Source of the DNA: Plectosphaerella cucumerina
Taxonomy: Eukaryota > Ascomycota > Sordariomycetes > Glomerellales > Plectosphaerellaceae
Direction of reading: 5' to 3'
DNA length: 64,000 bases
Assembly (NCBI GenBank): GCA_020746995.1
Contig: JAGPXD010000003.1
Span: 4,154,001-4,218,000, forward strand
Both the position numbers and the translations under genes were made by a program. The notes under the pieces are model-generated. The model worked only from the letters and a program-made list of their open reading frames with translations, was not told where the DNA came from and ran no database searches. Of this stretch, positions 46,854 to 58,348 are shown in pieces; position 1 is the first letter of the stretch, and every line of letters begins with the position of its first letter.

Positions 46854-48704
46854 ATGTCGGATCCGACGCTTTGCCACTATTCGGCCCTCGGGTTGACGAA
46901 AGAGGCGACACTATCCGACATCAAGAAGGCCTTCCGGAAGCTCGCCCTTGAGTTCCATCCCGACAAGGTCCAGGGCGAGCAGGCCAAGGAGGCGAACTCG
47001 AAGAAATTTCAGCGCGTCAACGAAGCCTACGGCATCCTCAGCGACCAGGACAAGCGCCAGGAATACGACGACCGAACCAAGCTTGCCGAGCTGAGAAGAC
47101 GTGCCAAGGGCGAGGCCAACATTTCCGTTCCCCGGACGCCCACCTCCACCCAGCATTACGACGTTCGCTACGCAGAACCCAGACCCGACACCTTCAGCAG
47201 AGCAAAGTCGACCTCGCGCACCGCACCGCCGCCATCGACGAGTTCTAAGTTCTACCCTCAATACCCCCCTTCGGCATCCCGCTCCTACGAGGAAGACATC
47301 TACACCGCGCGCTACGAAGATCTCCCCCGCACCGCACGTCGCCAGCCGTCCTACGATGAGAAGCCCTCCAAGCGTGAAGAGGAGCGCGAGCGCGAGCGAC
47401 GCCAGGAAGCCCGGGCTGCTGAACGGGCTGCCGAACGTGCCGCTGAGCGCGCCGCCGAGCGCACCAAGGAGAAAGAGAGGCGGGTCGACAAGGACTCGAA
47501 GAAGGCAAAGGAGAAGCTGCGCAGGCGGGAAGGAGAAGAGAAGCGCAGCCACAGGGAGTACCATGACGACGACGACGGCCTCCGCACCTCCAAGCTGGAC
47601 AAGAAGAAGTCGAGCTCCTCCTCAAAGAAGCACGACGACCGGGACAAGCGGGAAAAGTCGATTCCTCGTGAGGTCGAGACCATTCTCCCGGAGAAGTCAG
47701 CTCGCGCCGAAGCGCGGGCTATGATGGCCGCTGCCGACTACATCAATGCCTCCAGGTCCAAGGTCGCGAACCCCCCACCCCTGAGTCGGTCATCCACCTT
47801 CCAAGAATACCAACGGTACGCAAACCCACCAGTCGCAGTCCCGACGCCGCCCGTGGCCCAAGAAGCCCCATTCCCGCCTCCCAACATCTCGGTCGAACTT
47901 GACAGCGACGAGGACCTGCCGCGCCGATCAGCTGCTAAACCATCCATCAGACGCTCTTCGGAGACCCCCAAGACCAGAGAGAGGGAGAGGTCTTCCCACA
48001 AGAAGTCCGGCTCTGGCTCTCGGGAGTACGTCGACACGCCTCCCGTCGTCATCCCCGGCCACCCCCGTCTCGTTCCTCAGTTCTCCAAGGGCAGCTCGAC
48101 ACCGCCCAAGGTTCCGGACTCGCCTCCTCGCTCGCAGAAGCTGCCGAGGTCCCAGACCATGCGGGAGACCGAATACTCTCGTGTCGTGCCACCGCCCCAG
48201 CCTCAGCTCAACCGCTCGTCGACGTACCACTACGGCGAGTACGACAACCAGCCCCGTGGCCGGGACCGCTCCAGGTACCAGACCCAGATTCTGAGCGAGG
48301 AGGACTCCGACTCGGACGACCGCCGGTTCGAATCGTCGAGGCGCGACCGCCGCCACAGGACGCATTCGCCCGAGTTTGTCGACTACGCCGCGCCCCCGCC
48401 CCTGCCCCGGACCGGTTCGACGCGCTACACCATCAACAAGGACGGCCGCACTGCCGAACCCGTCTACTACTACCCAGATGGCGCCTCGCCTCCGTCGCGG
48501 AAGGCCGCCAAGGGGGCGACGTACTACGAACCGTACGGTCGTGCTCCGGAGACGAGGCCCCCGATGCCCCCCCGCAGCGGCTCGACCTACTCCAGTACGG
48601 GTGGCTACGTCCCGCACAAGATCAAGACGGCGCAAAGCTACACGCGCGACGACATCCAGTACAGCCAGATGGCGTACCAGCAGGAGGCGGCGTATGGCTG
48701 CTAG
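46854..48704 (+). CDS. J-domain (DnaJ) protein with long charged disordered tail
   Basis: Single exon, 616 aa. The J domain is at residues about 6-73, with helix II basic residues, the HPD motif (residues 35-37) and the helix IV end KRQEYDDRTK, so it should stimulate an Hsp70 ATPase. There is no G/F, zinc-finger or client-binding C-terminal domain, which makes it a class C J-protein. Residues about 170-260 are highly charged, with repeated AAER units (about 185-205), and the remainder is Ser/Pro/Arg/Tyr-rich and disordered with no membrane segment. The partner Hsp70 and location are not evident; the basic, Arg/Ser-rich tail would suit a nuclear or RNA-linked role, but that is inference. Confidence 0.88.
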   Translation: MSDPTLCHYSALGLTKEATLSDIKKAFRKLALEFHPDKVQGEQAKEANSKKFQRVNEAYGILSDQDKRQEYDDRTKLAELRRRAKGEANISVPRTPTSTQHYDVRYAEPRPDTFSRAKSTSRTAPPPSTSSKFYPQYPPSASRSYEEDIYTARYEDLPRTARRQPSYDEKPSKREEERERERRQEARAAERAAERAAERAAERTKEKERRVDKDSKKAKEKLRRREGEEKRSHREYHDDDDGLRTSKLDKKKSSSSSKKHDDRDKREKSIPREVETILPEKSARAEARAMMAAADYINASRSKVANPPPLSRSSTFQEYQRYANPPVAVPTPPVAQEAPFPPPNISVELDSDEDLPRRSAAKPSIRRSSETPKTRERERSSHKKSGSGSREYVDTPPVVIPGHPRLVPQFSKGSSTPPKVPDSPPRSQKLPRSQTMRETEYSRVVPPPQPQLNRSSTYHYGEYDNQPRGRDRSRYQTQILSEEDSDSDDRRFESSRRDRRHRTHSPEFVDYAAPPPLPRTGSTRYTINKDGRTAEPVYYYPDGASPPSRKAAKGATYYEPYGRAPETRPPMPPRSGSTYSSTGGYVPHKIKTAQSYTRDDIQYSQMAYQQEAAYGC

Positions 48705-49457
48705 GCCGACGACGCCCACCTGTGTACCGGGCCGGACTGGGTTCTGTTCCAACACACAAACCCATCTTCTCTTTTCCCTTCATGGGCCTTGCGTTTCCGC
48801 ATCCCCCTCTCTCCGGGGCCGTCTTGCACTTGCGAGAGCGGGCGGAGACGACGACCATTGTTTTACTTGATGACAGTTTCCGTGTACTTGCTTTCTGGTT
48901 TCCTGAGGGGACGGCTTGCCAAGCCATGACTCGGCCGCGTCGACGGCGAGTGGAACGATCTATGACATGATACACACATACACAACATTTTAACACCAAT
49001 GCATACAGGAGGGGTTTTGCGGCTTGCATTTTGTTTTCTCTCTCATTTGCTTTTCCATCATCTTTGTCAGTTTTCTGTTTTTTCCATCAACCGCCAAGGT
49101 TGCCATATCGGAGTTGCAGGAGGGGATACCACATTCGTTACGACGGGCGATGAGGGCCCGGCGAGGGGAGGTGGATTAGGTAGCAGGGGGAGAGGAGAGA
49201 GCTTTCGGGGCTGGATGTTTCCCTTGATGGCGGACAGCCCACGGCGGCCTGGTCTGTCGGAGCGGAAGCTTCGGGCGCCAGGTAGCCACTGAACGCTCAT
49301 GATGTCAATGACACGATTTCTCCGCTATACACGATGGTTCCATTTTATGTGATGTTTTCTTCCGTGATTGACTTAATGCAGCGGAGCGGTTTGTGTGTGC
49401 TCCGACAACGCCGTACGCCTGCCTTCCCAAAATGCTCAATACTTTGCCCTGTGAGGC
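48705..49457. other. intergenic between convergent genes
   Basis: 753 bp of presumed 3' UTR and spacer between the J-domain gene and Med11. No feature recognised. Confidence 0.4.
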
Positions 49458-50136
49458 TTAAGCGCCCTGGCTCTCGGGCTTCTTCGCTTCCTCCTGTTGT
49501 GCCTTTTCGTAGTCCTCAAGCGAATGCCTCATGCCCGCCCACAGCTCGGCTTCCATGTCCCTTTCGACCTTGCTGTTCCTGCTGTTGAGCCAGCCGACGT
49601 CCAGGGCACCGATGGAGCCGACGCCGTTGGGCTCGAGGGAGGCGCGGACGGCGGCGACCTCTGCGCGGGGCTGGGCGCCGGGGCCGGACTGGGATGCGGT
49701 GAGGGCGCCGGCGCGCTGGGAGCTGGGGGCAGAGGAGGGCCCGCCGGCTGGTGCGTCGGGGTTGGCGCGTTGGGAGAGGCGGATGATGCCGGCTTCTTCG
49801 AGGCCGAGGATCTGGCGCTTCATGTGGACGTCGACGTCGTGGAGGGTCTCGAGGAGGCCGTCCATGGAGGATTTGAAGGTTTCCAGCTGGGTGGGTTGGG
49901 AGACTGAGGCGGGTTGGGGGCCGAGGGCGCCGAGGGCTTGGGCGGTGTGGGACATGAGGAGGACGATGTTCTGGGGGTGTTAGATGAGTTGGGTGATGAG
50001 ATTGGAGGGTTGAGGGGGGTACCTTGTCGATCTCGCAGAGTTGGGAGATGCGCTCTTCTAAGGTGAAGGGGACAAAGGGCGGGGCGGCATCGGGTTGGTC
50101 GGCTGTGTTGGCCATGGGTTTGTCTTCGTCTGACAT
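49458..50136 (-). CDS. MED11: Mediator complex subunit 11
   Basis: Two exons: 50136-50023 and 49970-49458, with a 52-nt intron (GTACCC...CCCAG), phase 0; 208 aa. An in-frame Met at 50199 could add 21 residues. The Med11 signature runs across the splice: TLEERISQLCEIDK then NIVLLMSHTAQALGALG, followed by a helix with DVHMKRQILGLEEAGII. Med11 pairs with Med22 in the head module of Mediator and contacts TFIIH and polymerase II. The middle segment is Ala/Pro/Gly-rich, an insertion common in filamentous fungi. It shares a 596-bp divergent promoter with TAF5. Confidence 0.82.
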
Positions 50137-50732
50137 GGTGATGGTTGGTGAGCTTGCAGGTGAGGCGTTGTGAGGAGGAAGAGTGAAAGGATTTAGCAAG
50201 GGTGGGCTCCCAAAAACACACCCGGCAACTCAGTATCTGAGAGACTGATTCCAGCTCAAAATTTCCTACAAATCTGAAGGAATGGCTTGCCCAATCTGCT
50301 CCGGTGTCTGGTGCGGTGTCAATACGATGGATGGTGATGGTGTCGGCCAAGTGCATCGACACGGCTGACCTTACTGCAAAACCCGCCGCCACAGCTACGC
50401 CACAGTTAGTGTGGCGGGAGTGGAGAACCGCACCCTTTCGAGTGTCTAGCCTTCAGCCTTGCATGCAAGCCTCACTCACCCAATCCCATTCACCAGCACT
50501 CCTCCCATCAACTTCAACCACCATCATCACCAGCATCGATCCCCATCGCCATACCACTTGGACCATACGGCATCGAGCTATCGGAGTATCTTTTTACTAC
50601 TAGCCGGCCGTCGAGAAGTGCTCCCCGCCGGACGCGACACGACACGCCCACACACACAGCCCGGCGGGCGCGACATGCAAACGCGACTCTCGGCATAGCC
50701 CTCATCCCGACGACACACAAACGCCGTCAACC
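50137..50732. promoter_or_regulatory. divergent promoter between MED11 and TAF5
   Basis: 596 bp between two outward-facing start codons, both for general RNA polymerase II initiation factors. No clear TATA box; the TAF5 side is CA/CT-rich. Shared control is likely from the arrangement but not shown. Confidence 0.5.
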
Positions 50733-53700
50733 ATGTCGGGCGCCGCGCCCCAGGGTGCCGGTGCCGGAGCCGGAGCTGGTGCTGGAGCGGGAGCAGGTGC
50801 TGGTACCGGAGCAAGTGCAGGCCCCGGCACGAGCGCGCCTGCTCCTGTCCAGACGCCGGTGACGGCTACACAGCCCGTGACGCCAGGCACCGCAACGGCA
50901 GCTGCCACGACGTCGACGCAGCCCATGTCGAATCAGAATCTTAACCAGATTGTCAGTACCTGAGATTAATCTCTCCTTTTCTATTTCTTCCTGGATTTGC
51001 GAGGCGACAAGTGAAGCCTGCTGGTTGGGTTGGTCGCTACTTCCCAACTCGGATCTCGAATCACAAGTGCCTGCCTTTCTCCAATACCAGGAGGATCAGG
51101 TTCTTTTATACCTCAGGTATTTTTTCTGGCCGCAACAAAAGATTGAACTCCGTTCGATCACACACCTCACACCCATTCCCTTCGTCTGAACCCTCACACC
51201 ACCATCCTCTTCCACGCAGCCATGGTGAACCAACCACCCCAGGTGGATCGCCCACCGCTCTCGTTCAGGAACAGCAAGCCTGTTAAGAACCTGCCACCCC
51301 AGAAGCAGAGACCGCAGCAGCTTAAGCAGTCGCCTGTTCCTCTCTCAGCGGTCAAACCCGCCATCCTCCCTCGTCCGGCTGCCAAGGTCGGCGCCAGCTC
51401 TCCTTCTGCTTCTCCTGTGGCACCAGCGACAGGACCTGGTTCTGCTCGATTCGATCTCTCTCGCTTTCGTGCTCCGAGTCCCAAGCCCCAGCCCAAGGCT
51501 CAGGCCCAGGCCTCGCCTGATCCTAGGCCATCCTCCTTCTCTATCCGTCACTACGCCCCCGTTTCATCTCCCGCTCCCGCTCCAGCTTCCGGTCCATCTC
51601 CCGCTCCAGCTTCCGCTCCAGCTCCCGTTCCAGCTCCCACTCCTTCCCCTGTTCCCGACTCCCCCAAGACTGCTCAGTTCCGGGCTGGGGTTTGTGGCAA
51701 GGTCGTTCCCCCTCGGCCCTCGCCTGTTCACGTTGATCCAGAAAAAACACCGGCTGGCACCAGCTTCGTCGACGTTCTCTTAACTAACCCAAGCCAGGTC
51801 ACTGACTACCTGCTTAAACGGGGTTTCACCAAGACCGAGTCCATCTTCCGTCAAGAATCCAGCCATCTCGGCCCCGATGGCCGCCCCATCCACACCCGCT
51901 TCGAGGACAAGGGCCCTCAGAGGTACAGGCTTGCCATCAACGCCCTGAAGGACTGGGTCGAGGGAAACCTTGACATCTACAAGTTCGAGCTCGCTAAGCT
52001 TCTCTGGCCCGTCTTCGTCTACTCGTGGATGGAGCTCGTCAACCAGGGCTACGTCGAGGAGTCCAAGACCATCGTCAAGACCTACACACCCCTTTTCGAG
52101 AACGGCCACGCCGATGACCTCAAAACCTTCTCCACCATCACCCTCCCCCAACAAGTCAAGGAGAACGCCACCACAAAGCTCTACCGCGACAACAAGTTCC
52201 GCATCCCGCTTAACCAGCATGTCGCCGGCAATCTCTTCCACTTCCTCGAGCGCGAGAGGGATAATGGTGGCGCTGTCGTCACCTTCATCCTTCAGACCTA
52301 CTGCCAGATCGACTCCACCGCCCGCGGTCCCATTGAGCCTTTTAGTTTCGAGGCCATCTTCCGCCGCGCTCAGGGTATGACCCTGGAAGAGATCGATCAG
52401 CATGAGGGCATCCCCGGTGTTTCCATCGGCGTCTCCAACAAGGACATGCTCGACAAGAGCGTGCCGCTCCGTCTTGGCCCCCTGCCCATGGACGAGGAGC
52501 TGCGCGAAGATCTCCGTGCCGAACTCGCCGACGCCGACGCACGCCAGCCCCCGCCAGAGGGCAAGAACTCGCTGCTCGACGAATTTGAGCAGAAGATCAA
52601 GCGTGAGGACAGCGCCGATGCCCCGTCCAGGGCTGAGCTGCCCCTTCCGCCGTCGCGCGCTCGGGACGTCGCCATGGAGATGGCAAAGGTCCGCGAGAAC
52701 CGCGACCGCTTTAAGATCGAGGGCCGCACCGGAGGCGTTGGTGTGCCCGTCAGCGCCTGCATGTTCACTTTCCACAACAGTCTCGGAAGGTACGGCTTAT
52801 TTCCAGAAAACTGCCTCTCCCCATGCTTGTGCTAATTTACTCAGCGTCGCCTGCATTGACTTTTCTAACGACCACGAGCTCGTTGCTGTCGGCACCACCG
52901 ATTCGTACATTCGTGTCTGGCACATGGAGGGCAAGGCGCTCAAGTCAAAGGCCCCCCACGAGAAGGACCTCAAGGTCAGCAACCGCAAGCTCATCGGCCA
53001 CTTCGGCCCCGTCTACAGCGTGGCCTTCTCCGATGGCGTGCAGAACGGCGACACGCGACCCTCTTTCGCCGCCGAGGGAAAGAGCAGTAGCAGCATCGAG
53101 CTTGGCCCCAAGCTCCTCCTCTCCTCGTCGGCCGACGGTCAGATTCGCTTGTGGTCGCTCGACCTCTGGCAGTGTCTCTGCATCTACAAAGGTCACGACG
53201 GCCCCGTCTTCCGCGTGCAGTGGGGACCCCATGGTCACTACTTCCTCTCCGGCGGCTGGGACAAGACGGCTCGCATCTGGATGCAGGACCACGCCTCGGC
53301 CCAGCGTCTCCTCGTCGGCCACGACACAAGCATCTCGGCCATCGCCTGGCACCCCAACGGTACCTACGTCTTCACCGCCTCGGACGAGACGGACAAGACC
53401 ATCCGCATGTGGTCCGTCGTCACCGGCTCGTGCGTGCGTGTCTTCACCGGCCATACTGAGTACGTCTCCTCCATCGTATGCGCTCCCAACGGCAAGATCC
53501 TCGCGTCGGGTGACTCGGGCGGCAATATCTTCTTCTGGGACCTCGAAAAGGGAACCCGCATCAAGCGTTCCCGCGGTCACGCAAAGGGTGGCATTTGGTC
53601 CATGGACTTTAGCGTCGAGTCCAACGTACTCGTTTCTGGCGGTCAGGACGGCTCCGTCCGCCTATGGGACGTCGAGCTGCCGGCCGAGGGCCACAAGGCT

Positions 53701-54003
53701 ATCGTCACCCAGCCGCTGCCCGGAGGTTCCGCGGCGCCGCCTCAAGAGGGCGATGCCGCCGCCCCGGCAGCCGGAACCGGTGCACAAGCTGGGTCTGCAA
53801 CCACGGCGCAAGGAGCGTCGGCCGGTGCGGCAGCGGCCAGCGGCGGGACGGCCGGCTCTTCAGGCAAGAAGAAGGGCAAGGAGGTCATGGTCACCCCGGA
53901 CCAGATCAGCGCTTTCGCCACCAAGAAGACCCCCGTCATGTCGGTTCACTTTACGCGCATGAACCTCGTCGTCGCCGGCGGTTGCTACGATGCGGATCGT
54001 TGA
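50733..54003 (+). CDS. TAF5: TFIID subunit TAF5 (LisH, TAF5 N-terminal domain, WD40)
   Basis: Three exons: 50733-50951, 51798-52789 and 52845-54003; 789 aa. Intron 1 is 846 nt (donor GTCAGT, branch CTAAC, acceptor GCCAG) and intron 2 is 55 nt. Splicing intron 1 makes a complete LisH motif, NLNQI joined to VTDYLLKRGFTKTE, which supports this model. Next come the TAF5 N-terminal helical domain (about residues 105-240, DNNxDIYKFEL-type block seen as GNLDIYKFELAKLLWPVF) and, from residue about 404, at least six WD40 repeats (SSADGQIRLW, SGGWDKTARIW, SGGQDGSVRLW). The first 60 residues are Gly/Ala repeats. TAF5 scaffolds TFIID and, in yeast, SAGA. The end is Ala/Gly/Lys-rich before the last WD repeat. 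Confidence 0.9.
51222..51797 (+). other. open in-frame alternative N-terminus inside TAF5 intron 1
   Basis: An ATG in a strong context (GCAGCCATGG) opens 192 codons that run without a stop through the intron 1 acceptor, in the TAF5 frame. The encoded segment is Pro/Ala/Ser/Lys-rich with repeated PAPAPAS-type units. Used as a start it would give a 908-residue TAF5 lacking the first part of LisH. It may be a chance open frame in an unusually long intron, or an alternative first exon. Confidence 0.4.
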
Positions 54004-54523
54004 GGGGGCATGAAGAGAGCGAGCAGCTGTAGGGCCGGCGTCAGGCGTCTAGAGTGGAAAACACTGGCTTTGAGATGATGAATAGCTATCGCTGCAGAAA
54101 ATGGAAGGTTTTGATTGTCGAGTATGCCCGGTCATGATCCACGTGATGTCCTGCGCTGTACTGTCACATAATCGATGAGCAAGGTAGATAGATGGTGTGA
54201 CATGTGACACCAGCAACAGAACAAGGGCACAAGGGAGGACGGGCGAACTTTCACTTCATGCTCAACATCACAGGCAAAGTCGGTCAAATATTGTGTAAAC
54301 GTCAATTCCATGTCTACTCATCATCCTCATAATCGTGACGAGCTAACTAGAGTACACCGCCCGCGACAAATCGACACGGGGGGGAATTATGCGCGGAAAC
54401 CACGCCAGGGTTCCCGCGGATCGCAGCAAAACCGAAAGACCGTCCAACTCCGTTGACTTTTCTGGTATCCCGTCGACTGAATCATCAAAGTCTCCTCGCG
54501 CACAGGGAGAGGGGGCGACACGT
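54004..54523. other. intergenic between convergent TAF5 and Hsp90 genes
   Basis: 520 bp of 3' UTR-type sequence, somewhat AT-richer than the flanks. Nothing else recognised. Confidence 0.4.
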
Positions 54524-56695
54524 TTAGTCAACCTCCTCCATGGCGCTGTCACCAGTCTCGGTGGTGGTGGCAGCAGCGGGGGTGGACTCGGTGGCCTTCT
54601 CGTCCTCCTCCTCAATGTTGAGGCCGATCTGGACGAGCTTGTGGATGCGCTCGGCGAAGCCGGCGGGCTCCTCGATGGTGAAGCCCGAGACGAGCAGGGA
54701 GGTCTCGAAGAGAAGCTGGACGATGGACTTGACGGTCTTGTCGTTCTCGCCGTCGGCCTCAACCTTCTGCTTGAGCTCCTTGATGATGGAGCTCTTGGGG
54801 GAGATCTCGAAGGTCTTCTTGGAAGACATGTACGAGGACATGGAGGTGTCACGAAGGGCCTGGGCCTTCATGATACGCTCCATGTTGGCGGACCAGCCGA
54901 ACTGACCGGTGCGGATGGCGCAGGGGGCGCCGACGAGCTTGTGGGAGACGACAACCTTCTCGACCTTGTCGCCGAGAACGTTCTTGAGCGACTTGGTGAG
55001 CTCCTCGTACTCCTTCTCCTCAGCCTCGCGCTGGGTCTTCTCCTCCTCGGTCTCCTCGAGCTCGAAGTCCTTGGTGATGTCGACGAGCTTCTTGCCCTCG
55101 AACTCCTTGAGCTGAGTCATGGCGTACTCGTCAATGGGGTCGACGAGGAAGAGGACCTCGAAGTTCTTCTCCTTGAGGGAGTCGAGGAAGGGCGACTTCT
55201 GGACGGCCTTGAGAGACTCGCCAGTGATGTAGTAGATGTTCTTCTGCACCTCGGGCATGCGAGTGACGTAGTCGGTGAGCGAGGTGAGGTCGTCGCCGGA
55301 CTTGGTCGAGTTGAAGCGGAGGAGCTTGGCGAGGATGCCGCGGTTCTGCGAGTCCTCGTGGATGCCGAGCTTCAGGTTCTTGGAGAAGGCAGAGTAGAAC
55401 TTGTCGAACTGCTCCTTGTCCTCGGCGATCTCCTGGAAGAGCTCGAGAGCCTTCTTGACGATGTTCTTCTTGATGACCTTCATGATCTTGTTCTGCTGAA
55501 GGGTCTCACGCGACAGGTTGAGGGGCAGGTCCTCGGAGTCGACGACACCCTTGACGAAGCTGAGCCACTCGGGGATGAGGTCGGTGGCGTCGTCGGTGAT
55601 GAAGACGCGGCGGACGTAGAGCTTGATGTTGTTCTTGGTCTTCTTGGTCTCGAACAGGTCGAAGGGAGCGCGCTTGGGAACGAAGAGGATGGCGCGGAAC
55701 TCGAGCTGACCCTCGACGGAGAAGTGCTTGACGCCGAGGTGGTCCTCCCAGTCGTTGGAGAGGGACTTGTAGAAGGCGGCGTACTCCTCGGTGGTGATGT
55801 CCTGGGGGTTGCGAGTCCAGATGGGCTTCTGCTTGTTGAGCTCCTCCTCCTCGATGGTGGTCTCCTTGACCTTCTTGGTCTTGGGCTTCTTCTCGTTGCC
55901 CTCCTCGTCCTCGTCGACCTCCTCGATCTTGGGCTTCTTGTCGTCACCCTCCTCGGCGGTGGTCTCCTCGGCCTCCTCATCGGGGACCTCCTTCTCGGTC
56001 TCCTTCTCGACATGGAGGTAGATGGGGTAGGAGATGAACTCGGAGTGCTTCTTGATGACCTCCTTGACCTTGGACTCCTGGAGGTACTCGGTCTGCTCGT
56101 CCTTCAGGTGAAGGATGATCTTGGTGCCGCGGCCGAGCTGCTCACCCTCGGTGTCGGCGGTAATGGCGAAGGTGCCACCGGCGCTGGACTCCCAGATGTA
56201 CTGCTCGTCATCGTTGTGCTTGGAGATGACGGTGACCTTGTCGGCGACGAGGTAGGCAGAGTAGAAACCGACACCGAACTGACCGATCATGGAGATATCG
56301 GCACCGGCGGTGAGGGCCTCCATGAACTGCTTGGTTCCGGAGCGGGCAATGGTTCCCAGGTTGTTGACGAGATCCTGTGGCGGGGGTCAGCATGATGCAA
56401 TTGGGGTGATTGAGTTTGGAGGGGTGTGGGTACTCACAGCCTTGGTGAAGCCGATGCCGGTATCGCGGATGGTCAGGGTCTTGTTGACCTTGTCGGGGAT
56501 GATGTCGATGCGGAGGTCCTTGCCCGAGTCGAGCTTGGAGGGGTCCGACAGGGACTCGTAGCGGATCTTGTCGAGGGCATCGGAGGCGTTGGAGACAAGC
56601 TCACGCAGGAAGATCTCCTTGTTGGAGTAGACGGTGTTGATGATGAGAGAGAGCAGCTGAGAGATCTCAGCCTGGAACTCGAAAGTCTCGGCCAT
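54524..56695 (-). CDS. HSP90: cytosolic Hsp90 chaperone
   Basis: Two coding exons: 56695-56438 and 56374-54524, with a 63-nt intron (GTGAGT...CACAG), phase 0; 702 aa, the usual length. The N-terminal ATPase domain shows NKEIFLRELVSNASDALDK, IRDTGIGFTKADLVNNLGT and GQFGVGFYSAYLVAD. A Glu/Lys-rich charged linker (about residues 215-265) is followed by the middle domain (with the SRETLQQNKI block) and the C-terminal dimerisation domain. It ends in MEEVD, the docking tail for TPR co-chaperones, so it is the cytosolic form. Codon use is strongly biased to C-ending codons, as expected for high expression, and this produces a long antisense open frame that is not a gene. Confidence 0.97.
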
Positions 56696-56740
56696 CTTTG
56701 CGGTTGGGTGTGAGGGGTATCAAAGCGTGACGGTCGTGAT

Positions 56741-56885
56741 CTGAAAAGTCAGCGGGTGTTCGGAGAAGATTGAATGGAAGAGAGGCGTGGGTGCAGGGTG
56801 GGCGAAAAAGTGTTCTGGCAGCAAACGAATTTCGCAGCCTGCTGGCCTGACCTGGGCGGAAAGAGGGGGAGGGGTAGTAGCTTAC
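56741..56885 (-). other. probable 5' UTR intron of HSP90
   Basis: On the minus strand, donor GTAAGC at 56885, branch GCTGAC and acceptor TTTTCAG ending at 56741, only 45 bp before the start codon. A clean set of fungal splice signals in the leader; length is 145 nt. Confidence 0.6.
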
Positions 56886-58348
56886 GGGAAGGAAAGATGC
56901 AACGATCTTCGACAGACGAAGAGAGTTTCTTGGTCTACAAAGGCAGAGAATAGACGCCGAATGGGAAGGGAAGATTGGGATTGGGAGGGGATTTGTGATT
57001 TGTGAGGATGGAAGGAGGGAAGAAGGGAGAGCTGGCGAAGGAGGTTTGGGGATGCTAAAAAAGAAGCCGCTCGAGGTGAGCTAGAGCTGGCGAAACCCCT
57101 AGAAATTCTACGTGATTCTATCGACCTCCTGCCTTCCAGAGCCTTCTCTGATTCGCCTGCCTGCAACCACGGCAACGGGGGCGGGCTGCGATTGGGCGCG
57201 AGGCCGTTTCATGTGGGGACTGGACCAAAAATCCATGCGGGTGGCCTGTGCTGGGCTCTTGCTGGGCTCTGCCTTTTTCCATCCAGCATCGCCCTTTCCT
57301 TCGAAGCTCTTCCACGAAGCGTGGAGCCTGCCGCCTGCCGCCTGGTCTCTCTTTGCCTCTCCAACCTGCCATTGCGACAGGTCTCCGCCTTGCAGTGGGG
57401 GCCGTGGTTGCCTGCCCGCCCGCATCTACAGGGCAGTTGCTCCCTGCGCCGCTGCTTCTGTTTGCGAAGAGAGGGGTCGTGGAAGGGATGGGAAACAGCG
57501 CGGTGATTCTTTGTTCTTTGGCAGAATCATCTCGATTCAGGGCCAGGAATTATCCCTTGCTAGCCTGATGGCAGAACTCGGCCTAAGAATCCCTCGAACC
57601 TCGAGCCCCTCGTTTGTGACCAGACTTCTGACAGCTTGCCCCTGAGGCCTGAGGCCCCGGCAGGCCGGCGAGGCTGAGACGGCGGACAGCTGGGCCGTTT
57701 GGAGATGCACGCGCCCCTCACGCCGAGGCGGGCGAGGGCGGTCTGGCTGGCGAGGCGACCCCAGATCGGACCAGATCCCACAGTGCCGCTGGTGGCCCCT
57801 CCTCACCGCCACGACCCACGGGCAAACAAATCGCCAATCAGCCCCGCCGGAAGCCTCGTTTCTGAGCCCCGCCCTGCCCCCCGTCTTCAGCCACAACGTT
57901 CACCGAGACTGCCACCAACTGACCGAAAGCAACACAACTCGATCTGCGCCAGGCTGCAACATCGGCTCTAACCTTATCCATACAACCAAGACCGTGTGAG
58001 CCCCTGACACTTTGTCCAGTTCCCTCTCCCAACCGACCATCATCGTATATCCTCGTACATTATGGCGCTCAAGACGCCTTCATGATCCCTGGATCCCATT
58101 GTCCGTCCCCCCTTGTTGCCTCGAACTCACCAGAAGTGCTCCGTCGTCAGTGGAGTCCGTCCGGCCGGAGCCCGTAAACCGCTCATCCATGTCCTCGCCG
58201 CGCGCAGAGTCTCTCTCCGCGGCTCTTCGCCGATGACTCTTTCACTGTATTAGGATAACACACTCGAAGCACCAACACGCTCAGCACCAATACGCGTATG
58301 CCCTTCCCCTTGCAGAACACCCCGACACGACCCCCCGGACCGGCTCAC
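56886..58348. other. HSP90 upstream region and spacer
   Basis: About 1.5 kb. The first 200 bases are purine-rich on + (pyrimidine-rich leader for HSP90). GAA and TTC half-sites occur, but I found no perfect three-unit heat-shock element. No gene supported further out. Confidence 0.4.

Noticed and set aside
51780..52775. 331-codon open frame on - opposite TAF5
   Set aside because: Antisense of conserved TAF5 coding sequence.
54389..56395. 668-codon open frame on + opposite HSP90
   Set aside because: Exact antisense of a highly expressed gene with strong C-ending codon bias, which removes stops from the opposite strand. Composition (Leu/Val/Gly/Asp) mirrors the sense codons; no domain.
56696..57130. 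Search for heat-shock elements ahead of HSP90
   Set aside because: GAA and TTC half-sites are present, but none forms a properly spaced three-unit nGAAnnTTCnnGAAn array, so no site is annotated.
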